A stretch of 64,000 nt of DNA from Holophagales bacterium (GTDB lineage Bacteria; Acidobacteriota; Thermoanaerobaculia; Multivoradales; JAGPDF01), in contig CP064972.1 in NCBI GenBank assembly GCA_016699405.1, positions 2,573,501 through 2,637,500 on the forward strand. Reading direction: 5' to 3'. This document shows, one piece after another, positions 21,489-28,856 of the stretch. The stretch's first letter is position 1. Each line of letters begins with the position of its first letter. Both the position numbers and the translations under genes were made by a program. The notes under the pieces were generated by a model. That model saw nothing but the letters and a program-made list of their open reading frames with translations. It was not told where the DNA came from and did no database searches.

Positions 21489-23545
21489 TGGCCACGGAAC
21501 CACCGCCTTTCCCGCCGACGGAGCGTGCCGCCGGATCGCCTGCGACTCCACCGCGCGAGCGCCCGCGCCTGGCGCTCGTCGGCAATCCCAACACCGGCAA
21601 GACGAGCCTGTTCAACCGCCTTTGCGGCGTGCGGGCGAAGACGGCGAACTTCCCCGGCACGACGACCGATCTGCGGGTCGGACGCGCGCAACTCGGCAAC
21701 GACCCAAGCCCGCTGCCGGCCGAAGTGCTGGATCTCCCCGGCCTCTACCGGCTCGACCTCGAGCTGCCGGAGTCGACCCTGGTGCGCGGCATCCTGCGTG
21801 GCGAGGCGCCCTACTCGCGCCCCGACGCGGTGCTGGTCGTCGTCGACGCCACCAACCTGGTGCGCAACCTCTACCTGGTCGGCGAGCTGCTGCGCGAGGG
21901 GTTGCCGACCGTCGTCGCGCTGAACATGATCGACCTCGCCCAGCGACGCGGGCTCACCGTCGACGCGCCGCGTCTCGCGGCGCTGCTCGGTTGCCCGGTG
22001 GTCCCGGTGGTCGCCCGGCGCGGCATCGGCATGGAGATCCTCCTCGGCTTCCTGCGGCAGGCGCTCCGCGAGCCGAAGGCGCCGGCGCCGCTCGCCGATC
22101 TCCCGGTCGGGCCGCGCGGCGAGCTGCCGATGCGAGAGCTCGAGCGGTGGGCCGACGCCGTGGTCGAGGCGAGCGTCGGCGGCGCCGGAGCGCTCGGCAC
22201 GGCGAGCGACACGGTGGTCGAGCGGCTCGACCAGGCGTTCACCCACCCGATCCTCGGGGTGCTGATCTTCGGGTTGGTGATGAGCGGTCTCTTCTGGACC
22301 ATCTTCGCCTTCGCTTCGCTGCCGATGGACCTGATCGAGAAGACCTTCGCCCACCTCGGGAGCTGGGTCGAGACGACCCTGCCGCCCGGCGCACTGCGCG
22401 ATCTGGTGGCCGGCGGCGTCCTCGGCGGCATCGCCGGGACGGTGGTCTTCTTGCCGCAGATCTGCCTGCTCTTCTTTCTCATCAGTTTGCTCGAGGACAC
22501 CGGCTACCTCGCCCGCGCCGCCTTCGTCATGGACCGCGTGCTCTGTCGATTCGGGCTGCCGGGCTACGCCTTCGTGCCGCTGCTCGCGTCGCACGCCTGC
22601 GCGCTGCCGGGGATCCTCTCGACCAAGCTGATCCCCGATCGGCAGGATCGCCTGGCCACGATCCTCGTGGCTCCGTTCATGAGCTGTTCGGCGCGCCTGC
22701 CGGTCTACGTCCTGCTGACCAGCCTGCTCTTCCGCGACGATCCGCTGAAGGCCGGGCTCGTCTTCGCCGGCTGCTATCTGCTCGGTGCGGGAGCGGCGCT
22801 CGGCAGCGCGGCAATCGCGCGGCGGACCATCCTGCCGGGGCGTTCGCGGCCGATGGTCCTCGAGCTGCCGACTTACAAGCTGCCGTCGCTGCGCAGCGCG
22901 CTGCTCGCCGCGGCGGAGCAGGGGCTCTCGTTTCTCAAGACCGCCGGGACGGTGATCCTCGCCATCTGCATCGTCATGTGGTGGCTTTCGGCCTATCCGA
23001 AGGCCGGGCCGTCGCCGGCGGCCGAGGCGCTACGCGTCGAAGCGGCTGCGTCGGCGGGCCGCGACGCGGCCCGGGCCGCGGGGCTGCTTGCCGAGGCCGA
23101 GGCGCTCCAGGCGCGTCACCAGCAGGGACAGAGCTTCGCCGGCCGGATGGGCCGGGCCGTGCAGCCGGTATTCGCTCCGCTCGGGTACGACTGGCAGATC
23201 ACCGTCTCGGTGTTGACGAGCTTCCTTGCTCGCGAGGTCTTCGTCTCGAGCCTCACCGTCCTGCTTGCCGGGACCGACGCCGGCGCCGAGCCCGACGCGG
23301 GGGTGATCGACAAGGTGCGCCGCGCCACCCGCGCCGACGGCACGCCGCTGCTCTCGCCGGCGACGTCCTATTCGCTGCTGGTCTTCTTCGTCCTGGCGAT
23401 GCAGTGCCTGCCGACGCTCGCCACGTCGCGCAAGGAGACCGGCTCGTGGACGTGGCCGGCGCTCCAGCTCGTCTGGATGTCGTCGGTCGCCTACCTCGGT
23501 GCTTTCGTCACCTTCCACGGCCTCCATCTGCTGGGGGTCTCGTGA
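21488..23545 (+). CDS. feoB: Ferrous iron transporter FeoB
   Basis: A 685-residue inner-membrane Fe(II) transporter with an N-terminal GTPase: G1 GNPNTGKTS, the switch region NFPGTTTDLRVG, G3 DLPGLY and G4 NMID. The membrane part follows from about residue 255 with the Gate and core segments, including the conserved metal-path region MSCSARLPVYVLL and the C-terminal segment FLAREVFVSSLTVL. The N-terminus has a ~25-residue Pro-rich extension before the G-domain. It overlaps feoA by one base and the following small Cys-rich gene by GTGA, so all three are one operon. Expression would be expected to answer to iron, but no Fur box was recognised. Confidence 0.97.
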   Translation: MATEPPPFPPTERAAGSPATPPRERPRLALVGNPNTGKTSLFNRLCGVRAKTANFPGTTTDLRVGRAQLGNDPSPLPAEVLDLPGLYRLDLELPESTLVRGILRGEAPYSRPDAVLVVVDATNLVRNLYLVGELLREGLPTVVALNMIDLAQRRGLTVDAPRLAALLGCPVVPVVARRGIGMEILLGFLRQALREPKAPAPLADLPVGPRGELPMRELERWADAVVEASVGGAGALGTASDTVVERLDQAFTHPILGVLIFGLVMSGLFWTIFAFASLPMDLIEKTFAHLGSWVETTLPPGALRDLVAGGVLGGIAGTVVFLPQICLLFFLISLLEDTGYLARAAFVMDRVLCRFGLPGYAFVPLLASHACALPGILSTKLIPDRQDRLATILVAPFMSCSARLPVYVLLTSLLFRDDPLKAGLVFAGCYLLGAGAALGSAAIARRTILPGRSRPMVLELPTYKLPSLRSALLAAAEQGLSFLKTAGTVILAICIVMWWLSAYPKAGPSPAAEALRVEAAASAGRDAARAAGLLAEAEALQARHQQGQSFAGRMGRAVQPVFAPLGYDWQITVSVLTSFLAREVFVSSLTVLLAGTDAGAEPDAGVIDKVRRATRADGTPLLSPATSYSLLVFFVLAMQCLPTLATSRKETGSWTWPALQLVWMSSVAYLGAFVTFHGLHLLGVS

Positions 23546-23715
23546 GCGCGATTCCGTGGGGCGACGCGCAGTTTTGGGCGGTCTCCGCGCTCGCCGCCGT
23601 CGCGCTCGTCTTCGTCCTCCGGCGGTATTTTCGCCGCCGTCGCGCGAACGAGCCGGCCTGCCCGGCTTGTCCTCGGTGCGAAGCGGCAAGGAAAGATCCG
23701 ACTCTGCCGCATTGA
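23542..23715 (+). CDS. Small FeoB-associated Cys-rich membrane protein
   Basis: A 57-residue protein: one membrane helix (FWAVSALAAVALVFVL), a basic stop-transfer (RRYFRRRRAN), and a short tail with ACPACPRCEAA, i.e. C-x2-C-x2-C. This arrangement and place directly after feoB match the FeoB-associated Cys-rich membrane protein family, a functional stand-in for FeoC in many bacteria. The start is GTG within GTGA overlapping the feoB stop. The cysteines may bind iron or an Fe-S cluster on the cytoplasmic face; this is inference. Confidence 0.85.
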   Translation: MSAIPWGDAQFWAVSALAAVALVFVLRRYFRRRRANEPACPACPRCEAARKDPTLPH

Positions 23716-23766
23716 CTCGCCGGAGCGCTCGCCGCGACGAGTCGCTTCTCCTCGCCCGCTCTTGCG

Positions 23767-25968
23767 TCAGGGGGCGAAGCAGCTGCGGGTGAAACACTTG
23801 GCGACCTTCAAGCGCCCTGCGGTCGAGTCGTGGTAGGCGATCACCGGATATCCATCCGTGCCGACTGCGATGTCGATCCCGCTGGCCACGGCCTCGGCCG
23901 GGTGGTCGACGATGGTGAGATGAGCCACGGGGGGCGGCGAGCAGATCGAGTCCAGACACTTGGCCACCTTCAGTGCATCAAGCTGCTGATCCTGATAGGC
24001 GATGACCGGCAGGTTGTCCGCGCCGATGGCGATCGCGGTCGGAGCGCCAACCGGAGGAGTGGGTCCGTCGAGCACGACGATGGACTCGTCTCCGCCGTTG
24101 CAGGCCGCATCGTTGCACTTGCAGACGCGAACCGTGCCCTGGTACTCACTCTTGTAGGAAATCACCGGCAGACCGTCGCTCCCGACGGCGATCGACACGT
24201 AGTAGAAGTCCATGCCCGGGCCGTCCACCTCGCTGATCGTCTCGTTGTGGCCGGCGCAGGTCGCATCGTTGCACTTGGCGACTTTCAGGTGGTTGTTGGT
24301 GTCGTCGAAGTAGGCGACGACAGGAAGGCCGTCTGCAGGAACCGCGATGGAAGCGAAGAACCCCACGTAGCTGGCCGTCGTGTCCACGGCCGTGTCGGTC
24401 TCGTCGCCGCCGACACACGCCGGGTCGTTGCATTTGACGACGTGGAGCCCGTGGTCGGTGTCGTCGAAGAAGGCGATCACCGGGTTCCCGTCGAGGCCGA
24501 CGGCGACGGAAAGCCAGGACCCGGCGGCATGCGCGCCTGCCACGACCGTGATGGTCTCGCCGCTTCCCGAGCAAGCCGGATCGTTGCACTTGACGACCTT
24601 CACGTCTCGCAAGGTGGCGTCGTAGTAGGCGATGACCGGGTTGCCGTCCGCTCCGATGGCGAGGTCATTGGGATTGCCGACCTCGTTCGCTGGATCGTCG
24701 AGGGTGACGATCGCCTCGTCGCCGCCGGTGCAGGCCGGGTCGTTGCATTTGGCGAGCTTGAGCGATCTGGCGGTGCCGTCCTGGTAGGAGATCGCCGGCA
24801 GGCCATCGGCACCGATGGCGATCGAAGGCGAGGAGCCGACCAGGTTGGTCGTCGGGTCGTCCACCACCGACACGACCGGCGGCCCGCCGGCCGAGGCGCA
24901 GACCACGGAGCCGTCGGAGTTGACGAGCTGGATCGCCTGTCCCGATGCACAGGCGCCGCTCACGCGGACCTGATAGGCCGAGGCATGCAGGTTGTCGAGC
25001 AGGTCGGCATTGAGACCCGACCCTTGACCGTCGGCGGCAAGCACGAGCGGCATCACCTCGCTGTCGCGGGTCAGGGTCGTGGCGATGCGGGCGTCGGCGA
25101 CGGTGCCGGCGGTGATGTCGCCGCCGCTGTGCGGGTGGCCGGTGAGGCTCACCAGAACCCCTTGCACGAAGAGCTTCATGTCGCCGCCGCCGGAGTTTTC
25201 GATGCTGAAGCTCTCGCCATTCGGTGAGCGCCGATCGAGCGACTTTTCGGTCAGGATGGTGTCGGTCACGCCGGCGCTGCCGCCGTCGAGCCGCAGGTCC
25301 GCCCCGCCTGCGAGGTTCGCAGCGACGACGCCGGCGCCGGCGGCCGAGCCGGTCTGCCCCCAGAGGCCGTGATTGGCGCCGGAAGTCGCCGGGTTCTCGC
25401 CGCGCACCGCGGAGCTGTTTTCCGCTGCGGCGGCCCGCTCGTGCAAGGAGGGAGAAGCGGGGAGAACTTCTGCCGGCGGGAGGGAGTATTGGGCTGTCTG
25501 TCCCTCTTGCCAGCGGCGCAGCGTGGCGAGCGCGGCGGCGACTTCGCCCGTGCTCGGCAGGCTCGGAACGGTGAAGCGTCGTGGCGGCGCCCAGCCCTGG
25601 GCATCGCCGGAGCTGTCGAGCGGAGCACCGGTGGAGTCGAGCGCGCGCACCGTCCAGGCATAGAGGCGCCCGGGTGCCAGGCACTTTTCGGCGTCGGTCG
25701 TCCAGGAGAGGGCGGCGCCCGCGATGCGCGGGGCAAGGACGACGCGAGACTCTTCGCTCGCGGAGAGGTCGAGCACGGCGAGCTCGAAGCCGGCAGCTCC
25801 GGTCACCGCGGACCAGCTGAACGTGGGGCAGGCGCTCGGCGCGCCGACGGATGTGGTGAGGCTGCCGGGCGAGACCGTCGTCGCGGGAGGAACGGCGGCC
25901 GCCGGTTGGGCGAGCGAGAGACCCGCAGTGAAGAGGGTCGAAAGGGAGAAGGCCGAGTGCATGCGCAT
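23767..25968 (-). CDS. Secreted Cys-paired seven-repeat (propeller-like) protein, paralog A
   Basis: A 733-residue exported protein, last gene of a four-gene minus-strand run. In order: signal peptide (cleavage near PAAAVPP); a fibronectin-like domain with two cysteines (~40-130, CPTFSWSAV, ECxAPG-like KCLAPGRLYAWTVRALD); a linker; a stalk-like region (~190-330) with RGENPATSGANHGLWGQTG and HSGGDITAGTVADARIA resembling phage tail-fibre or trimeric adhesin stalks; then exactly seven ~50-residue repeats (~375-733). Each repeat reads S-[IV]-A-[IV]-G-x-D-G-x-P-V-I-[AS]-Y-x-D...LKVAKC-x4-C, for example CNDPAC. Seven such units suggest a seven-bladed propeller with one disulfide per blade. GGAG and the twin of this start in paralog B fix the ATG. 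The role is unknown; a surface binding protein is the best guess. Confidence 0.85.
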   Translation of the reverse strand: MRMHSAFSLSTLFTAGLSLAQPAAAVPPATTVSPGSLTTSVGAPSACPTFSWSAVTGAAGFELAVLDLSASEESRVVLAPRIAGAALSWTTDAEKCLAPGRLYAWTVRALDSTGAPLDSSGDAQGWAPPRRFTVPSLPSTGEVAAALATLRRWQEGQTAQYSLPPAEVLPASPSLHERAAAAENSSAVRGENPATSGANHGLWGQTGSAAGAGVVAANLAGGADLRLDGGSAGVTDTILTEKSLDRRSPNGESFSIENSGGGDMKLFVQGVLVSLTGHPHSGGDITAGTVADARIATTLTRDSEVMPLVLAADGQGSGLNADLLDNLHASAYQVRVSGACASGQAIQLVNSDGSVVCASAGGPPVVSVVDDPTTNLVGSSPSIAIGADGLPAISYQDGTARSLKLAKCNDPACTGGDEAIVTLDDPANEVGNPNDLAIGADGNPVIAYYDATLRDVKVVKCNDPACSGSGETITVVAGAHAAGSWLSVAVGLDGNPVIAFFDDTDHGLHVVKCNDPACVGGDETDTAVDTTASYVGFFASIAVPADGLPVVAYFDDTNNHLKVAKCNDATCAGHNETISEVDGPGMDFYYVSIAVGSDGLPVISYKSEYQGTVRVCKCNDAACNGGDESIVVLDGPTPPVGAPTAIAIGADNLPVIAYQDQQLDALKVAKCLDSICSPPPVAHLTIVDHPAEAVASGIDIAVGTDGYPVIAYHDSTAGRLKVAKCFTRSCFAP

Positions 25969-26142
25969 GGAGGATCTCCGGTTTGGAGGGTGGCGGATCA
26001 AGGTCGTCGAGCGGACCATGGCGTGAGATCGCCGCTCTCGAAGCCGTCGGAGAAGAAGCCACAAGAGGCCGTCGGCGTCGGCCGTCCCACGACGACGAGG
26101 TCGGACCCCGCCGCCTGCGCGCCGCCGCGCGCGTCGAGACCG
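25261..26142 (-). repeat. Tandem duplication copy 1 (pairs with 27614-28495)
   Basis: About 882 bases aligned without gaps to 27614-28495 at a constant offset of 2353 bases; by hand count about 34 differences. It spans the relic tail, the leader and the first ~235 codons of paralog A. Identity falls quickly below 25255 and stops dead at 26142. Confidence 0.9.
25998..26142 (-). pseudogene. Relic of the FESG-tagged small gene (3' end only)
   Basis: This stretch reads GLDARGGAQAAGSDLVVV... to CGFFSDGFESGDLTPWS and a TGA, identical over its last ~100 bases to the end of the intact gene at 28351-28839. There is no start or signal peptide. It begins five bases beyond the stop codon of paralog B and is the scar left when a unit made of this gene's tail plus the next gene was tandemly duplicated. 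Confidence 0.88.
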
Positions 26143-26146
26143 TCAA

Positions 26147-28321
26147 CTACTTGCATGTCGCGTTGTTGCACTTGGCGAGGTGCAGCGTGTTGCCCGCGCT
26201 GTCGCAGTAAGCGACGAGCGGGAAGCCGTCTCGTCCGATCGCGATCGCTGTCTGGCAGGAGACCAAGGTCGAGCTGTCGACGACCGAGATCGTGCGGCCG
26301 GGAGCCGCGCAGCTCGCGGAGGAGCACTTGAGCAGGCGGACCTGATTGAACTCGAAGTTGAGATAGCTGACGGTCGGGAATCCGTCCGTGCCGATGGCGA
26401 TGGAGGTGTACCAACCGACAGATTCCGAGAAGCCGTCGACGGTGGTGATCGTCTCGTTGCCACCGGCGCAGGCGGCATCGTTGCACTTGGCCACCTTGAG
26501 ATCGTCGTTGGTGTCGTCGAAGTAGGAGATCACCGGGAAGCCGTCGAGGCCGATGGCGATCGAGCTGTTGCTTCCGACCCATGCGGAGTCGTCGACCGTG
26601 CTAATCGTCTCGCCGCCGCCGGTGCAAGCGACGTCGTTGCACTTGGCGACCTTGAGCGTTCCCGCGGTCCAGTCGAGGAAAGAGATCACCGGCTTGCCGT
26701 CGTTGCCGATGGCGAGCGAGGTCTTGCCCAGAATCTGGTCGACCGGGTCGTGGACGACGGTCCGGGTCGATGTCGTGCACGCCGCGTCGTTGCATTTCGC
26801 GACCTTGAGGGCATCGAGGGTGGCGTCGAGGTAGCTCACCACCGGGAAGCCGTCGTCGCCGATGGCGATGGAGCTGGAGTTCCCGGTGTCGTTGGCGAAG
26901 TCGTCGACGTTGGTCGAGGTCTCGTCGCCGCCGGTGCAGGCGGGATCGTTGCATTTCGTGATCCGCAGGCAGCCGTCCCCGGGGTTGCGGTGGCTGATGA
27001 CCGGAAAGCCGTCCCGACCGATGGCGATCGAGGTCTCGTAGCCGACCGTTCCGCCGTTGTCGGCGGTGCTGACGATTCGGCGGGCGCAGACCGGGTCGAG
27101 GCACTTGGCCACTTTGAGGGAAGTCGCCGACGAGTCGCGGTAGCTGATCACCGGCAAGCCGTCGAGGCCGATGGCGAGGGCGGCCCCTTCGCCCACCGCG
27201 TTGGCCGGGTTGTCCACCACGATCTGTGCGGTGTAGCCCCCGCTCGGACTGCAGGTGACGCCGCCGTTCGCGTCGATCGAGCTGATGAACTCGCCTCTCC
27301 CGCAGAACTCGGTGACGCGAGCTTGGAAACCGGCCGCCTCGTGGCCATCGAGCGTGTCGGCATCGAGGCCCGACGCCGGTCCGTCGGCAGCGAGGACGAT
27401 CGGCATCACCTCGGCGTCGCGCGCCACCGTCGCGGCGATGCGAGCCTCGGCGATCGTTCCGCTGATGATGTCGCTGCCGTTGTGACCGTGCCCGGTGAGG
27501 CTGACCTCTGTGCCCTGCACATAGAGCTTCATGCCCCCGCCACCGGAGTTCGTGATGCTGAAGCTCTCGCCGGAGGGGGAGGGCCGATCGAGCGACTTCT
27601 CGGTGAGGATGGCATCGGTGACGCTGGCGCTGCCGCCGTCGAGCCGCAGGTCCGCCCCGCCTGCGAGGTTCGCAGCGACGACGCCGGCGCCGGCGGCCGA
27701 GCCGGTCTGCCCCCAGAGGCCGTGATTGGCGCCGGAAGTCGCCGGATTCTCGCCGCGCACCGCGGAGCTGTTTTCCGCTGCGGCGGCCCGCTCGCGCAAG
27801 GAGGGAGAAGTGGGGAGAACTTCTGCCGGCGGGAGGGAGTATTGGGCTGTCTGTCCCTCTTGCCAGCGGCGCAGCGTGGCGAGCGCGGCGGCGACCTCGC
27901 TCGCGGTCGGCAGGCTCGGAACAGTGAAGCGTCGTGGCGGCGCCCAGCCCTGGGCATCGCCGGAGCTGTCGAGCGGAGCACCGGTGGAGTCGAGCGCGCG
28001 CACCGTCCAGGCATAGAGGCGCCCGGGTGCCAGGCACTCTCCGGCGTCAGGTGTCCAGGAGAGGGCGGCGCCCGCGATGCGCGGGGCGAGGACGACGCGA
28101 GACTCCTCGCTCGCGGAGAGGTCGAGCACGACGAGCTCGAAGCCGGCAGCCCCGGCCACCGCGGACCAGCTGAACGTGGGGCAGGCGCTCGGCGCGCCGA
28201 CGGATGCGGTGAGGCTGCCGGGCGAGACCGTCGTCGCGGGAGGAACGGCGGCCGCCGGTTGGACGAGCGCGAGACTCGCAGTGAGGACGGTCGAGAGGGG
28301 GAAGGCCGAGTGCATTCGCAT
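26147..28321 (-). CDS. Secreted Cys-paired seven-repeat (propeller-like) protein, paralog B
   Basis: A 724-residue exported protein with the same plan as paralog A: signal peptide (ending near PAAAVPP), fibronectin-like domain, linker, tail-fibre-like stalk (GTIAEARIAATVARDAEV) and seven C-x4-C repeats: CLDPVC, CNDPAC, CNDAAC, CNDVAC, CNDAAC, CSSASC and CNNATC. The last blade has an additional Cys (VAYCDSAGN). The first ~235 residues are nearly identical to A, while the stalk end and blades have diverged to something like 50-60 %. The ATG lies 29 bases after the stop of the small FESG gene and is preceded by GGAGATCCTCC. The role is unknown; it is co-transcribed with its paralogs. Confidence 0.85.
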   Translation of the reverse strand: MRMHSAFPLSTVLTASLALVQPAAAVPPATTVSPGSLTASVGAPSACPTFSWSAVAGAAGFELVVLDLSASEESRVVLAPRIAGAALSWTPDAGECLAPGRLYAWTVRALDSTGAPLDSSGDAQGWAPPRRFTVPSLPTASEVAAALATLRRWQEGQTAQYSLPPAEVLPTSPSLRERAAAAENSSAVRGENPATSGANHGLWGQTGSAAGAGVVAANLAGGADLRLDGGSASVTDAILTEKSLDRPSPSGESFSITNSGGGGMKLYVQGTEVSLTGHGHNGSDIISGTIAEARIAATVARDAEVMPIVLAADGPASGLDADTLDGHEAAGFQARVTEFCGRGEFISSIDANGGVTCSPSGGYTAQIVVDNPANAVGEGAALAIGLDGLPVISYRDSSATSLKVAKCLDPVCARRIVSTADNGGTVGYETSIAIGRDGFPVISHRNPGDGCLRITKCNDPACTGGDETSTNVDDFANDTGNSSSIAIGDDGFPVVSYLDATLDALKVAKCNDAACTTSTRTVVHDPVDQILGKTSLAIGNDGKPVISFLDWTAGTLKVAKCNDVACTGGGETISTVDDSAWVGSNSSIAIGLDGFPVISYFDDTNDDLKVAKCNDAACAGGNETITTVDGFSESVGWYTSIAIGTDGFPTVSYLNFEFNQVRLLKCSSASCAAPGRTISVVDSSTLVSCQTAIAIGRDGFPLVAYCDSAGNTLHLAKCNNATCK

Positions 28322-28495
28322 GGAGGATCTCCGGTTCGAAGGGTCGCGGATCAAGGTCGTCGAGCGGACCACGGCGTGAGATCGCCGCTCTCGAAGCCGT
28401 CGGAGAAGAAGCCACAAGAGGCCGTCGGCGTCGGCCGTCCCACGACGACGAGGTCGGACCCCGCCGCCTGCGCGCCGCCGCGCGCGTCGAGACCG
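27614..28495 (-). repeat. Tandem duplication copy 2 (pairs with 25261-26142)
   Basis: The partner of copy 1 at +2353 bases. The outer boundary (28495) lies inside the intact FESG-tag gene, so the unit carried only its last ~48 codons. Confidence 0.9.
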
Positions 28496-28839
28496 CTCGC
28501 GTGGCAGAGGTCCGCGGTGGCCGCGGACGCGTCGATCCGAAGCGAGCCGATCGCGAGGACGGTCGTCGCGCCGCGCACCCGCAGCCAGCCGGCGAGGGTG
28601 GTGGCCGTCGAGCCGCTGCCGACGACGGAAACGGAGCGCGAGACCGCCACGTTCTCGGCGATCGTCCCGGCAGCGAGCTGGATCGGATCGCAAGTGGCGT
28701 CGTCGAGGGCGGCGGCGATCGTCGGGTAGCCCACGGACGGAACGTTGCAGATCGCGGCTGGCCCGGCGGCGGGTGCGGCCGCGGTGAGCAGGAGCTGCAG
28801 ACCGACGAACCGGGCCAGGGCGAAGGGAAGACGGAACAT
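28351..28839 (-). CDS. Small secreted protein with truncated beta-helix-like region and FESG tag
   Basis: A 162-residue exported protein. The signal peptide (MFRLPFALARFVGLQ..., cleavage near PAAGPA) precedes AICNVPSVGYPTIAAALDD, a typical opening of right-handed beta-helix (pectin-lyase-like) proteins (YPTIAAAL..., IQLAAGTIAENVAVSRS). Here the helix is cut short after only a few coils (SVSVVGSGSTATTL, LRVRGATTVLAIGSLRI) and joins the tail CGFFSDGFESGDLTPWSARRP. The tail matches the VCBS protein at 15549. The start is firm: GAGGAGGA lies six bases before the ATG, 17 bases after the stop of paralog D. This may be a shortened beta-helix protein that kept only its ends, or a small carrier of the tag. 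Confidence 0.78.
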   Translation of the reverse strand: MFRLPFALARFVGLQLLLTAAAPAAGPAAICNVPSVGYPTIAAALDDATCDPIQLAAGTIAENVAVSRSVSVVGSGSTATTLAGWLRVRGATTVLAIGSLRIDASAATADLCHASGLDARGGAQAAGSDLVVVGRPTPTASCGFFSDGFESGDLTPWSARRP

Positions 28840-28856
28840 GACGAGTCCTCCTCGAG

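Noticed and set aside
25969..26064. N-terminal extension of paralog A (MWLLLRRLRERRSHA...)
   Set aside because: This is the frame-shifted reading of the relic gene tail; the same extension appears in front of paralog B, where it is the end of the intact FESG gene. The true start follows GGAGATCCTCC.
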